A stretch of DNA of 7,040 nt from assembly GCA_023336855.1 (NCBI GenBank), contig JAMBLK010000035.1:1-7040 (forward strand). Reading direction: 5' to 3'. This document shows positions 1 to 6,278 of the stretch, piece by piece. Within the stretch, counting starts at the first letter, position 1. The number at the start of each line of letters is the position of its first letter. Under the pieces are notes generated by a model. It was not told the DNA's origin. It was given only the letters and a program-made list of their open reading frames with translations, and ran no database searches. A program made the position numbers and the translations under genes. This DNA is from Actinomycetes bacterium (GTDB lineage Bacteria > Actinomycetota > Acidimicrobiia > Spongiisociales > UBA5794).

Positions 1-28
1 ACCGACTACCGACTACCGACTACCGACA
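1..28. repeat. 7-bp tandem repeat (accgact), end of an array
   Basis: Three exact copies of accgact are followed by a fourth with one change (accgaca). In the register ctaccga the exact copies are at 6-12, 13-19 and 20-26. The array ends about 18 nt past the stop codon of the minus-strand anti-sigma gene and may continue to the left of the window. It shares a CTRC core (R = A or G) and 7-bp spacing with the patches at 5821-5883 and 6258-6296. No coding reading is credible. Its role is unknown. Confidence 0.75.
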
Positions 29-46
29 ACCACCGCCGGAGGCCGA

Positions 47-286
47 TCAGCGCTGCTTACCTTCTTCTTCGATCATCGTTCGTAGCTGGTCGAAGAGCTC
101 GGGAGGCGGTTCCGTATGGCCTCGCTCGCGGATGACGATCTTGAGCTTGGTCTCGAATTCGTAGGCGTTCATGCACGACGAGCAGCGTCTGAGGTGCAGC
201 TTGATTCGCGACGAATGAGCGAGCGAGATCTCATCGTCGAGATACTGATAGATGTACTCGATGGCGTGGTCGCAACCACTACTCAT
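47..286 (-). CDS. RsrA-like zinc-binding anti-sigma factor (ZAS / zf-HC2 family)
   Basis: A 79-aa cytoplasmic protein with no membrane segment. It probably binds an ECF sigma factor and releases it on redox or other stress. It carries the zinc anti-sigma signature H31-x3-C35-x2-C38 plus an upstream C5. The C5-to-H31 spacing of 26 residues equals that of Cys11 and His37 in Streptomyces RsrA, so all four zinc ligands are in place; C5 and C38 match the pair that forms the RsrA disulfide. A short helix follows, then a polar tail ending in EEGKQR. I chose the ATG at 286 because AGGA lies 7 nt upstream and the resulting MSSGCDH start fits the family. An in-frame ATG at 322 would add 12 residues but has no ribosome binding site. 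RsrA-type genes usually follow and often overlap their sigma gene. Here the upstream neighbour is a divergent debranching-enzyme gene, so the partner is not visible. The family is clear; the partner and signal are not. Confidence 0.87.
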   Translation of the reverse strand: MSSGCDHAIEYIYQYLDDEISLAHSSRIKLHLRRCSSCMNAYEFETKLKIVIRERGHTEPPPELFDQLRTMIEEEGKQR

Positions 287-293
287 GCATATG

Positions 294-297
294 TCCT
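294..297 (-). promoter_or_regulatory. Ribosome binding site of the anti-sigma gene
   Basis: On the minus strand this reads AGGA within CAGGAC, 7 nt before the ATG at 286. No comparable motif precedes the alternative in-frame ATG at 322, so it decides the start. Confidence 0.6.
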
Positions 298-359
298 GAG
301 GATCGCGTTCGTTTGCTCGCATGCATAAGCCACGGGGGGCGAGAGTTCTTCCCGCTTCG

Positions 360-375
360 TCCCGATGTGTCGGGA
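360..375. promoter_or_regulatory. Inverted repeat in the divergent promoter region (possible operator)
   Basis: TCCCGA and TCGGGA flank a 4-nt spacer (TGTG), a perfect 6-bp inverted repeat. An outer pair, CTTCG at 355-359 and CGAAG at 382-386, could extend the stem with a 6-nt bulge. It lies between the anti-sigma gene and the glycogen operon, where a regulator could affect both directions. No run of T follows, so a terminator is unlikely. That it is an operator is inferred from position and symmetry only. Confidence 0.3.
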
Positions 376-421
376 TTCCGTCGAAGTTGGTTCACCGGTG
401 CCGGCGATTCCCGCGACCGTT

Positions 422-427
422 TACGAT
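422..427 (+). promoter_or_regulatory. Probable -10 box of a leaderless promoter for the glycogen operon
   Basis: TACGAT fits the actinobacterial TANNNT -10 consensus. Counting the A of the ATG at 434 as +1, it occupies -12 to -7, the spacing expected if transcription starts at the start codon. No Shine-Dalgarno motif precedes that ATG, which fits a leaderless mRNA. I see no convincing -35 element. Confidence 0.45.
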
Positions 428-433
428 CGAACC

Positions 434-2425
434 ATGATCTCGTTCGTTCCGTCGCAGGATCTCGTCGCCGACCTGTCTCCAGTCATCGGTCGTGAGTGGA
501 TCGTCACCAACGGAATCGGCGGATACGCCTCGGGAACCGTCGCCGGCGTGCTGACGCGGCGCTATCACGGCTTGCTGGTCGCTGCACTGGAGCCTCCGCT
601 CGGCCGCACCGTGCTGGTCACGACGATCGATGACACCGTCTCGTTCGGTGGCGAGCGGACACCCCTATTCGCGAACCGATGGCATGACGGGAACTTACCG
701 GTCGAACCGGACGGGTTCCGCCGCCTCACACGATTCCATCTCGACGGAGCGACGCCGGTGTGGTCGTACGGAGTCAACGGAGCGATCATCGAGAAGCGGA
801 TCTGGATGGAACCGGGGGAGAACACCACGTACGTCACGTACGACTACCGCTCCGGATCCAGTCCTCTGCGTCTGGATGCGAAGATCCTGGTGAACTACCG
901 CGACTTCCACCAGACGACGCGCTCCGGCGATTGGCAGATGAGCGTTGAAGCGGTCGCTAACGGCGTGCGCGTTGACGCCTTCGACGGGGCGGTGCCCATC
1001 TTCCTCCTCAGCGACGTTGCCGCGGTCGAACCCCGGCACGAGTGGTATCGGGATTACTACCTGAGTGTCGAAGCGTTCCGGGGCCTCGATGTGCTCGACG
1101 ACAATCTCTACGCCGCCCACGCAGAAGCCATGTTGGAACCCGGCGGGTCGGTCACACTGGTCCTGAGCACCGAACACACGCCACAGTTCGACGGTGCGAC
1201 AGCGTTGGCCGCGAGGAAGCAACATGAAACCGATCTTGTTGGCACTGCTTCCGCCGAAGGTGACGACCGCCTCACCCGCTTGGTCCTGGCGGCCGACCAG
1301 TTCATCGTGAGTAGATCATCGGATGGTGAAGCCGGCTCGACGGTGATCGCCGGGTACCACTGGTTCGGGGACTGGGGCCGAGATACGATGATCGCCCTCC
1401 CGGGACTGGCGCTGGCGACCGGACGGCATGCCGAAGCTCGCCAGATTCTGCGCACGTTCGCCCGTCACGTCGATCGCGGGATGCTCCCGAACCGGTTCCC
1501 CGACGACGGCGACCTTCCTGAGTACAACACGATCGACGCAACGCTCTGGTTCTTCGAAGCCATCCGGGCCTACCACGCGGCCACCAGCGATACCGGGCTC
1601 ATCGTCGACCTGTTCCCCGTCCTGGCCGACATCATTGGATGGCATCAGCGCGGGACCCGGTATGGGATCCGTGTCGATCCGGTCGACGGGTTGCTCGCCG
1701 GCGGCGAACCCGGTGTGCAACTCACGTGGATGGACGCGAAGGCCTGCGACTGGGTCGTGACTCCACGCATCGGTAAACCCGTTGAGATCAACGCCCTTTG
1801 GTACAACGCGCTGCGGATCATGGCCGGCTTCGCCGGATTGATAGGTGAGGACCCAGCGGCCTACGACGAAGTGGCCGACCGGGTGTGTGAGAGTTTCGAC
1901 CGGTTCTGGAACGAAGAACGAGGCTTCTGCTTCGATGTCATCGACGGTCCCGACGGCGATGATCCCGCACTGCGACCCAACCAGCTGTTCGCCGTCTCTC
2001 TGTTCAACAGCCCCCTCCCTCCGGACCGCCAACGAGCCGTGGTCGACGCCTGTGCCGCCTCACTTCTCACGCCGCTCGGTCTTCGGACGCTCGGACCCGA
2101 CGAACCGGGATACCGGGGACGGTTCGGAGGAGGACCAGTCGAAAGGGACGGGGCCTACCATGAGGGCACCGTGTGGCCCTGGCTCATCGGACCGTTCGCC
2201 GATGCCCACCTGCGGGTCTATCAGGATCCGGCCGCAATCGAGAAGCTCCTCGGGCCGCTCATCGAGCACCTCGGCGAGTACGGCATGGGGAGCATCGCCG
2301 AGTGCGCCGAAGGAGACCCACCCCACGACCCTCGGGCTACGATCGCTCAGGCTTGGAGCGTGGCGGAAGTCCTGCGGGTGCTCCGGCGTTGTACCGATGA
2401 GCGTACGCCCCACGGAGCAGATTGA
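434..2425 (+). CDS. Glycogen debranching enzyme, amylo-alpha-1,6-glucosidase type (GDE_N + GDE_C, GH133-like)
   Basis: A 663-aa cytoplasmic enzyme expected to hydrolyse alpha-1,6 branch points of glycogen or related alpha-glucans. The N-terminal beta-rich GDE_N domain spans roughly residues 20-250 and opens with the family motif EW(22)IVTNGIGGYASGT and RRYHG (42-46). The GDE_C (alpha/alpha)6 domain covers about 290-655. Its conserved blocks are GYHWFGDWGRDT (307-318), NRFPD (353-357), EYNTIDATLW (363-372), LTWMDAK (430-436), TPRIGKPVEINALWYNAL (443-460), YHEGTVWPW (575-583) and SIAECAEGD (620-628). Asp434 in TWMDAK is a candidate general acid and Glu623 or Glu626 a candidate base; these are inferred by family resemblance. 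There is no signal peptide. The frame is open from an ATG at 365, but the 23 extra residues do not look like the family, while MISFVPSQDL at 434 does and has a TANNNT box at the right distance. It is the first gene of the three-gene operon, 3 nt before the next. It is not a GlgX/pullulanase-type GH13 enzyme. Confidence 0.93.
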   Translation: MISFVPSQDLVADLSPVIGREWIVTNGIGGYASGTVAGVLTRRYHGLLVAALEPPLGRTVLVTTIDDTVSFGGERTPLFANRWHDGNLPVEPDGFRRLTRFHLDGATPVWSYGVNGAIIEKRIWMEPGENTTYVTYDYRSGSSPLRLDAKILVNYRDFHQTTRSGDWQMSVEAVANGVRVDAFDGAVPIFLLSDVAAVEPRHEWYRDYYLSVEAFRGLDVLDDNLYAAHAEAMLEPGGSVTLVLSTEHTPQFDGATALAARKQHETDLVGTASAEGDDRLTRLVLAADQFIVSRSSDGEAGSTVIAGYHWFGDWGRDTMIALPGLALATGRHAEARQILRTFARHVDRGMLPNRFPDDGDLPEYNTIDATLWFFEAIRAYHAATSDTGLIVDLFPVLADIIGWHQRGTRYGIRVDPVDGLLAGGEPGVQLTWMDAKACDWVVTPRIGKPVEINALWYNALRIMAGFAGLIGEDPAAYDEVADRVCESFDRFWNEERGFCFDVIDGPDGDDPALRPNQLFAVSLFNSPLPPDRQRAVVDACAASLLTPLGLRTLGPDEPGYRGRFGGGPVERDGAYHEGTVWPWLIGPFADAHLRVYQDPAAIEKLLGPLIEHLGEYGMGSIAECAEGDPPHDPRATIAQAWSVAEVLRVLRRCTDERTPHGAD

Positions 2426-2428
2426 CCC

Positions 2429-5083
2429 ATGACCACCGCTGAACAGAAGAGGCTCGCCGCCGACGCCGCCGGCGACGCGGACTGGAAGAACTGGGGGCCG
2501 TACCTGAGTGAACGGGCATGGGGGACCGTGCGCGAGGACTACAGCGAGCACGGGACGGCATGGGACGCCGTTCCTCACGATCACGCCAGAAGCCGAGCCT
2601 ATCGGTGGAACGAGGACGGACTCGCAGGGATCAGCGACCGTCGCCAGTACCTCTGCTTCGCCGTCGCACTGTGGAACGGCGAAGATTCGATCCTCAAGGA
2701 GCGCCTCTTCGGCCTCTCGGGTCCCGAGGGCAACCATGGTGAGGACGTCAAAGAGGAGTACTACTACCTCGACGCCACACCGACGCACAGCTACCTCCGG
2801 ATGCTCTACAAGTACCCGCAGGGTGCATACCCGTACGGTGAACTCGTCGCTGAGAACGGCAGGCGGGGAAGAGGCGACCCCGAGTGCGAACTGATCGATA
2901 CCGGCGCATTCGACGACGACCGCTACTTCGACGTCGACGTCTCATATGCGAAGGCCGGCGAGGACGATGTGCTCATCCAAATCGACGTCACGAATCGCGG
3001 GCCAGATACCGCTTCGTGCTCGGTGCTTCCGACCCTGTGGTTCCGCAACACGTGGAGTTGGGGATATGACGAGGGTCCGATGGGCGACGTTCCCGGACGC
3101 CCTGAGATGGCTGCGGTGGATGGCGACAACGCCACGATCACCGCCAGCCACCCGGTGCTCGGCACGTACCACCTGCACGCGTTGGAGGCCGAAGAGTTCC
3201 TCTTCACCGAGAACGAGACCAACGGCGACCGTCTCTTCGAATGGCCCCTCGAGACGCCGTACGTCAAAGACTCGTTCCATCGGTACGTCGTAGACGGCGA
3301 AGTCGACGCCGTGAACCCGGCAAGGCGCGGCACGAAAGCGGCAGCCTTCTACCGGCTCGACGTCGAAGCAGGGCAAACGAAGACAGTCCGACTCCGTCTC
3401 AGCTCCACCACACATGACGACCCGTTCAGCGACTTCGACGAGGTCCGATCACGCCGACAGGACGAGGCCGACGAGTTCTACGGCACCGTCCTGAACCCGA
3501 GCCTCAATGACGAGGAACGCTCGGTTCAGCGCCAGGCGCTCGCAGGGATGGTCTGGTCGAAGCAGATGTACTACTACGACGTCCGGCAGTGGCTGGACGG
3601 TGATCCGTCGGGTCCGAACCCGCCGGAGAGCCGGCGATGGGGCAGGAACCGGGACTGGGAGCACCTGAACAACTTCGACATCATCTCGATGCCCGACGCC
3701 TGGGAGTATCCATGGTTCGCCGCGTGGGACCTCGCATTCCACACCGTGCCGTTGGCACTGATCGACCCGGAGTTCGCCAAGCGCCAACTCCGGCTCATGA
3801 CCCGCGAGTGGTACATGCACCCGAACGGGCAGATCCCGGCGTACGAGTGGGCGTTCGGCGACGTCAACCCGCCCGTGCACGCCTGGGCGACACGTCGCGT
3901 CTTCGAGATCGAAGCCGAGCAGACGGGGACAAGAGACACCATGTTCCTCAAAGCCGTCTTCCACAAGCTGCTTCTGAACTTCACCTGGTGGGTCAACATG
4001 AAGGACGACGACGGGAACAACGTGTTCCAGGGAGGTTTCCTGGGGCTCGACAACATCAGCGTCTTCGACCGCAGCGCCGCCCTCCCGACCGGGGGGCACA
4101 TCGACCAGTCGGATGGGACCGCCTGGATGGGATTCTTCACCCTCGAGATGCTGAAGATCGCCCTCGAGTTGTCGAAGGACGATCCCGTCTACCAGGACCT
4201 TGCCACCAAGTTCTTCGAGCACTTCCTCGCGATCGCCGCCGCCATGGCCGACATCGAGGGTGGTCACGGCCTCTGGGATCCCGACGACGGCTTCTATTAC
4301 GACGTACTCCACTTGCCCGACGGTTCTACCACTCAGCTGAAGGTGAGGTCCCTCGTGGGCCTGATGCCACTGCTTGCCGTCGATATCTCCGACGGCGACC
4401 GGGTCGATGGGCTGACCGAGTTCGTGGGGCGCACCCGCTGGTTCCTCGAGAATCGACCCGAGTTGCGACACCACCTCGCGGTTGAGGAAGCCCCGGGTTC
4501 GGACGAGCGATACCTGGTTTCGATTCTCTCCAAGGAGCGGGTCATCTCCTTGCTGAGATACATGCTCGACGAAGATGAATTCCTTTCCCCATACGGGATA
4601 CGGTCGCTCTCGAAGGTTCATGAGAAGCATCCGTACCGTCTCAGCTTCGACGATGACACGTTCCAGATCGACTACGAGCCAGCGGAATCCCGGGCCGGGT
4701 TGTTCGGTGGCAACTCGAACTGGCGAGGTCCGGTGTGGTTTCCCATCAACTTCCTCCTCATCGAAGCACTCCGGGAGATCCACGGGTACTACGGAGACGA
4801 TCTTCGTGTCGAGATGCCGACCGGTTCCGGGATCATGATGAATCTCGACCAGGTCGCGCACGATCTCTCACGTCGCCTCATCGGACTGTTCCTCCCCGAC
4901 TCTGCAGGACGACGGCCCACCCATGGGGACGTCGACCGGTACCGGGACGATCCGAACTGGCGAGACCTTGTCCTCTTCTACGAGTACTTCGACGGTGACA
5001 CAGGCGCTGGGCTTGGTGCCGGTCACCAGACCGGTTGGACAGGGCTCGTCGCCACACTGCTCCAAGAACAGAAGGGGAGATGA
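2429..5083 (+). CDS. GH63 / MGH1-like glycoside hydrolase (actinobacterial 'glucosidase')
   Basis: An 884-aa protein, probably a cytoplasmic exo-acting alpha-glucosidase; there is no signal peptide. The N-terminal segment WKNWGPYLSERAWGTVREDY (19-38), then HDHARSRAYRW, LKERLFGL, EGNHGEDVKE and NRGPDTAS, is typical of the long proteins named glucosidase in actinobacterial genomes. That region forms a beta-sandwich-like part. The C-terminal half is the (alpha/alpha)6 barrel shared by GH63 and mannosylglycerate-hydrolase-like enzymes, with WEYPWFAAWDLAFH (425-438), HIDQSDGTAWM (557-567) and NSNWRGPVWFPINF (762-775). Asp562 is a candidate general acid, inferred from family layout. The exact substrate is unknown: GH63 includes enzymes acting on alpha-glucosides, glucosylglycerate and mannosylglycerate. 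The start at 2429 lies 3 nt after the debranching-enzyme stop, with a weak GGAG at 2414-2417. Its stop overlaps the start of the next gene, indicating translational coupling. The location beside a debranching enzyme favours an alpha-glucan-derived substrate. Confidence 0.88.
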   Translation: MTTAEQKRLAADAAGDADWKNWGPYLSERAWGTVREDYSEHGTAWDAVPHDHARSRAYRWNEDGLAGISDRRQYLCFAVALWNGEDSILKERLFGLSGPEGNHGEDVKEEYYYLDATPTHSYLRMLYKYPQGAYPYGELVAENGRRGRGDPECELIDTGAFDDDRYFDVDVSYAKAGEDDVLIQIDVTNRGPDTASCSVLPTLWFRNTWSWGYDEGPMGDVPGRPEMAAVDGDNATITASHPVLGTYHLHALEAEEFLFTENETNGDRLFEWPLETPYVKDSFHRYVVDGEVDAVNPARRGTKAAAFYRLDVEAGQTKTVRLRLSSTTHDDPFSDFDEVRSRRQDEADEFYGTVLNPSLNDEERSVQRQALAGMVWSKQMYYYDVRQWLDGDPSGPNPPESRRWGRNRDWEHLNNFDIISMPDAWEYPWFAAWDLAFHTVPLALIDPEFAKRQLRLMTREWYMHPNGQIPAYEWAFGDVNPPVHAWATRRVFEIEAEQTGTRDTMFLKAVFHKLLLNFTWWVNMKDDDGNNVFQGGFLGLDNISVFDRSAALPTGGHIDQSDGTAWMGFFTLEMLKIALELSKDDPVYQDLATKFFEHFLAIAAAMADIEGGHGLWDPDDGFYYDVLHLPDGSTTQLKVRSLVGLMPLLAVDISDGDRVDGLTEFVGRTRWFLENRPELRHHLAVEEAPGSDERYLVSILSKERVISLLRYMLDEDEFLSPYGIRSLSKVHEKHPYRLSFDDDTFQIDYEPAESRAGLFGGNSNWRGPVWFPINFLLIEALREIHGYYGDDLRVEMPTGSGIMMNLDQVAHDLSRRLIGLFLPDSAGRRPTHGDVDRYRDDPNWRDLVLFYEYFDGDTGAGLGAGHQTGWTGLVATLLQEQKGR
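5073..5079 (+). promoter_or_regulatory. Ribosome binding site of the epimerase-like gene
   Basis: AGGGGAG lies at the 3' end of the glucosidase gene. Two adjacent ATGs follow at 5080 and 5083. The AGGGG core ends 5 nt before the ATG at 5083 but only 2 nt before the one at 5080, so 5083 is preferred. The difference is one residue. Confidence 0.55.
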
Positions 5084-5820
5084 TGATCCCGGAGATCGCT
5101 GCCGACGACGTGCCGTATCTCACGACCGATCAGATGATCGAAGTCGATCGCGCCATGATGGAGGACTACCGCATCGACCTCGTTCGGATGATGGAGAATG
5201 CCGGCAGGAATCTGGCTCATCTGGCACGGGAACGGTTCCTCGGTGGCGACCCGCGCGGACAGCGGGTTGTCGTGCTTGCGGGGACCGGTGGCAACGGCGG
5301 CGGGGCTCTCGTCGCTGCCCGCCGACTCCACAACTACGGGGCCGCCGTCAGTGTCTTCGTGACGAAGCCCATCGATGAATTCACACCCGTCCCCGGCCAA
5401 CAGCTGGACCTCCTGCGCCGCATGGGGATCGCCATCGGATTCGTGAGAGACATTGGATCGGTCGGGATACTGGATCTCGTTCTCGACGGCGTGATCGGAT
5501 ACAGCCTCAAAGGCGCACCGCGGGGTGAAGCGGCAACGCTGATCCGCTGGGCGAACGAGCAAGCGGCACCGGTCCTTTCGCTCGATGCACCATCGGGCAT
5601 CGACACAACAACGGGGACCGTGTTCGACCCGGCGATCCGGGCGACCGCGACGATGACCCTCGCGCTCCCCAAGGAAGGGCCGAGAGCACCGGGCGTCGAG
5701 TCCCACGTCGGCGAGCTCTACGTCGCAGACATCAGCGTTCCTGCCGAGCTGTACGAACGGTTCCTAGGAATCGAAGTGGGTCCCATATTCGCAACGAGTG
5801 ACATCGTGAGACTTGCGTAG
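5083..5820 (+). CDS. nnrE: NAD(P)H-hydrate epimerase-like protein (YjeF_N domain, stand-alone)
   Basis: A 245-aa protein consisting of one YjeF_N Rossmann-like domain. The family interconverts R and S forms of hydrated NAD(P)H (NAD(P)HX) so that a separate dehydratase can restore the cofactor. Family features are LTTDQMIEVD near the N-terminus, MMENAGRNLA (36-45), a glycine-rich loop at 67-75, LDGVIG (134-139) with the conserved Asp135, and LDAPSGID (167-174). The glycine loop reads GTGGNGGGA where the family usually has GxGNNGGDG: the first Asn is Gly70, the Asp is Gly74 and the last Gly is Ala75. That loop helps bind cation and substrate, so activity may be altered. The C-terminal kinase-like dehydratase domain (YjeF_C/NnrD) found in many bacterial Nnr fusions is absent and not encoded nearby. 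The ATG at 5083 overlaps the glucosidase stop by one base. It is the last operon gene; a heptamer repeat starts at the base after its stop. Family assignment is firm, catalytic competence less so. Confidence 0.85.
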   Translation: MIPEIAADDVPYLTTDQMIEVDRAMMEDYRIDLVRMMENAGRNLAHLARERFLGGDPRGQRVVVLAGTGGNGGGALVAARRLHNYGAAVSVFVTKPIDEFTPVPGQQLDLLRRMGIAIGFVRDIGSVGILDLVLDGVIGYSLKGAPRGEAATLIRWANEQAAPVLSLDAPSGIDTTTGTVFDPAIRATATMTLALPKEGPRAPGVESHVGELYVADISVPAELYERFLGIEVGPIFATSDIVRLA

Positions 5821-5883
5821 CTGCCGGCTGCGAGCCGCAAGCTACGAGCTGCCAGCTGCCAGCCGCGAGCCGCCAGTCGCTGG
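5821..5883. repeat. Degenerate 7-bp tandem repeat array (consensus about CYRCSAG), nine units
   Basis: The segment divides into nine heptamers with no gap: ctgccgg, ctgcgag, ccgcaag, ctacgag, ctgccag, ctgccag, ccgcgag, ccgccag, tcgctgg. Most fit CYRC followed by NRG. The array begins at the first base after the TAG of the epimerase-like gene. A short hairpin, CGGCT (5825-5829) with AGCCG (5833-5837), lies in its first units. An open frame through it gives a low-complexity Ala/Ser/Arg peptide of no credibility. Function unknown. Confidence 0.7.
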
Positions 5884-5902
5884 TAGCCGATCCCGGGTCC
5901 CT

Positions 5903-5937
5903 CTGGCGTCTGGTGCCCGGCGACCGGCGTCTCGCCT
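5903..5937. repeat. Second degenerate heptamer patch (consensus about CYGGYGN)
   Basis: Five consecutive heptamers, ctggcgt, ctggtgc, ccggcga, ccggcgt and ctcgcct, keep a 7-bp period. The unit ggcgtct recurs exactly 21 bp apart (5905 and 5926). The unit differs from the array at 5821-5883 and is not in phase with it. A pyrimidine-rich stretch follows to about 5971. Confidence 0.5.
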
Positions 5938-5964
5938 CTCTTCCTCCTCCCCGTCTGTCTTCTT

Positions 5965-6009
5965 CCTCCCCATCAGGGGGAGGTGCCGAGCGCAGCGAGG
6001 CGGAGGGGG
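5965..6009. repeat. GC-rich hairpin repeat, possible dispersed intergenic element or operon terminator
   Basis: CCTCCCC (5965-5971) pairs with GGGGAGG (5977-5983) across a 5-nt loop. A quasi-palindromic stretch follows, GCCGAG (5985-5990) through GCGAGGC (5995-6001), then GGAGGGGG (6002-6009). From memory this arrangement resembles short dispersed intergenic repeats in several GC-rich bacterial groups; I could not check that. It is the strongest simple hairpin downstream of the three-gene operon and could end its transcript, but no T run follows. Confidence 0.4.
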
Positions 6010-6060
6010 TCAAGGCAGCAACGATCGAAGACTCATCGGCGTCGGCATCGAACCCACGGA

Positions 6061-6078
6061 GAAGAATCCCGGTTCTTC
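6061..6078. other. Short perfect hairpin in the intergenic region
   Basis: GAAGAA and TTCTTC flank a 6-nt loop (TCCCGG). It is isolated, followed by GC-rich sequence and not by a T run. Nothing ties it to a gene. The rest of 6010-6127 shows no gene or other clear feature. Confidence 0.3.
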
Positions 6079-6127
6079 GGCTTGCGCGGGGTATGGCGAG
6101 GACGCCGGTAGTCCAGTCGGTTTCGGA

Positions 6128-6278
6128 CCGTAGTGACGTAGTACGACTCGGAGGCGTCGCGGCCGGGGAATCCGCTCGGGTTCTGCGCGAGCACCTCGAG
6201 AGACCCGGAGCGTTGAACACGGCTCTCGGAACGTGGATCTCACCTCAGATTCGGGGTCGTACTACGTGATACGTACGG
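6128..6278. repeat. Element bounded by 12-bp perfect inverted repeats with an internal stem-loop
   Basis: ACGTAGTACGAC at 6136-6147 is exactly reverse-complementary to 6256-6267. Outside this, CCGTA (6128-6132) matches TACGG (6274-6278). Inside, TCGGAGG (6148-6154) nearly matches CCTCAGA (6243-6249). Near the centre a bulged stem is formed by CGCTC, GGGT, TCT and CGAG (6173-6191) against CTCG, AGA, ACCC and GAGCG (6195-6212) around a 3-nt loop. No open frame is credible. A miniature inverted-repeat element, a structured RNA or a cruciform are all possible. No clean target-site duplication flanks it. Confidence 0.45.

Noticed and set aside
365..433. Upstream in-frame start for the debranching enzyme at 365
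   Set aside because: The 23 extra residues do not resemble the family N-terminus, the ATG sits inside an inverted repeat, and no ribosome binding site precedes it.
287..433. SigR-type promoter (GGGAAT with GTT about 18 bp downstream) in the divergent region
   Set aside because: GGGAAT and GGAAT occur on the minus strand, but no GTT lies at the right distance on either strand.
1316..2032. Minus-strand open frame (238 codons) opposite the debranching enzyme
   Set aside because: Antisense shadow of conserved GDE_C coding sequence, with no domain or ribosome binding site support.
2060..2788. Minus-strand open frame (242 codons) across the debranching enzyme/glucosidase junction
   Set aside because: It runs across two genuine plus-strand genes and their junction, with no family motifs.
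3449..4861. Long minus-strand open frame (470 codons) opposite the glucosidase
   Set aside because: The plus strand encodes a well-conserved enzyme here. The minus frame mirrors GC-biased third positions and gives a low-complexity product with no recognisable motif.
6028..6115. tRNA-like T-arm on the minus strand (GTGGGTTCGATGCCGAC)
   Set aside because: The arm has a mismatch, and no matching acceptor stem, D-arm or anticodon arm can be laid out around it.
5813..6133. Plus-strand open frame (106 codons) after the epimerase-like gene
   Set aside because: Its first part translates the heptamer array into an Ala/Ser/Arg-rich repeat and the rest runs through hairpins. It has no ribosome binding site and overlaps the stop of the real gene.
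5732..6220. Minus-strand open frame (162 codons) in the spacer
   Set aside because: Low-complexity product rich in Arg, Ser and Pro, running through repeats and into the epimerase-like gene; no recognisable domain.
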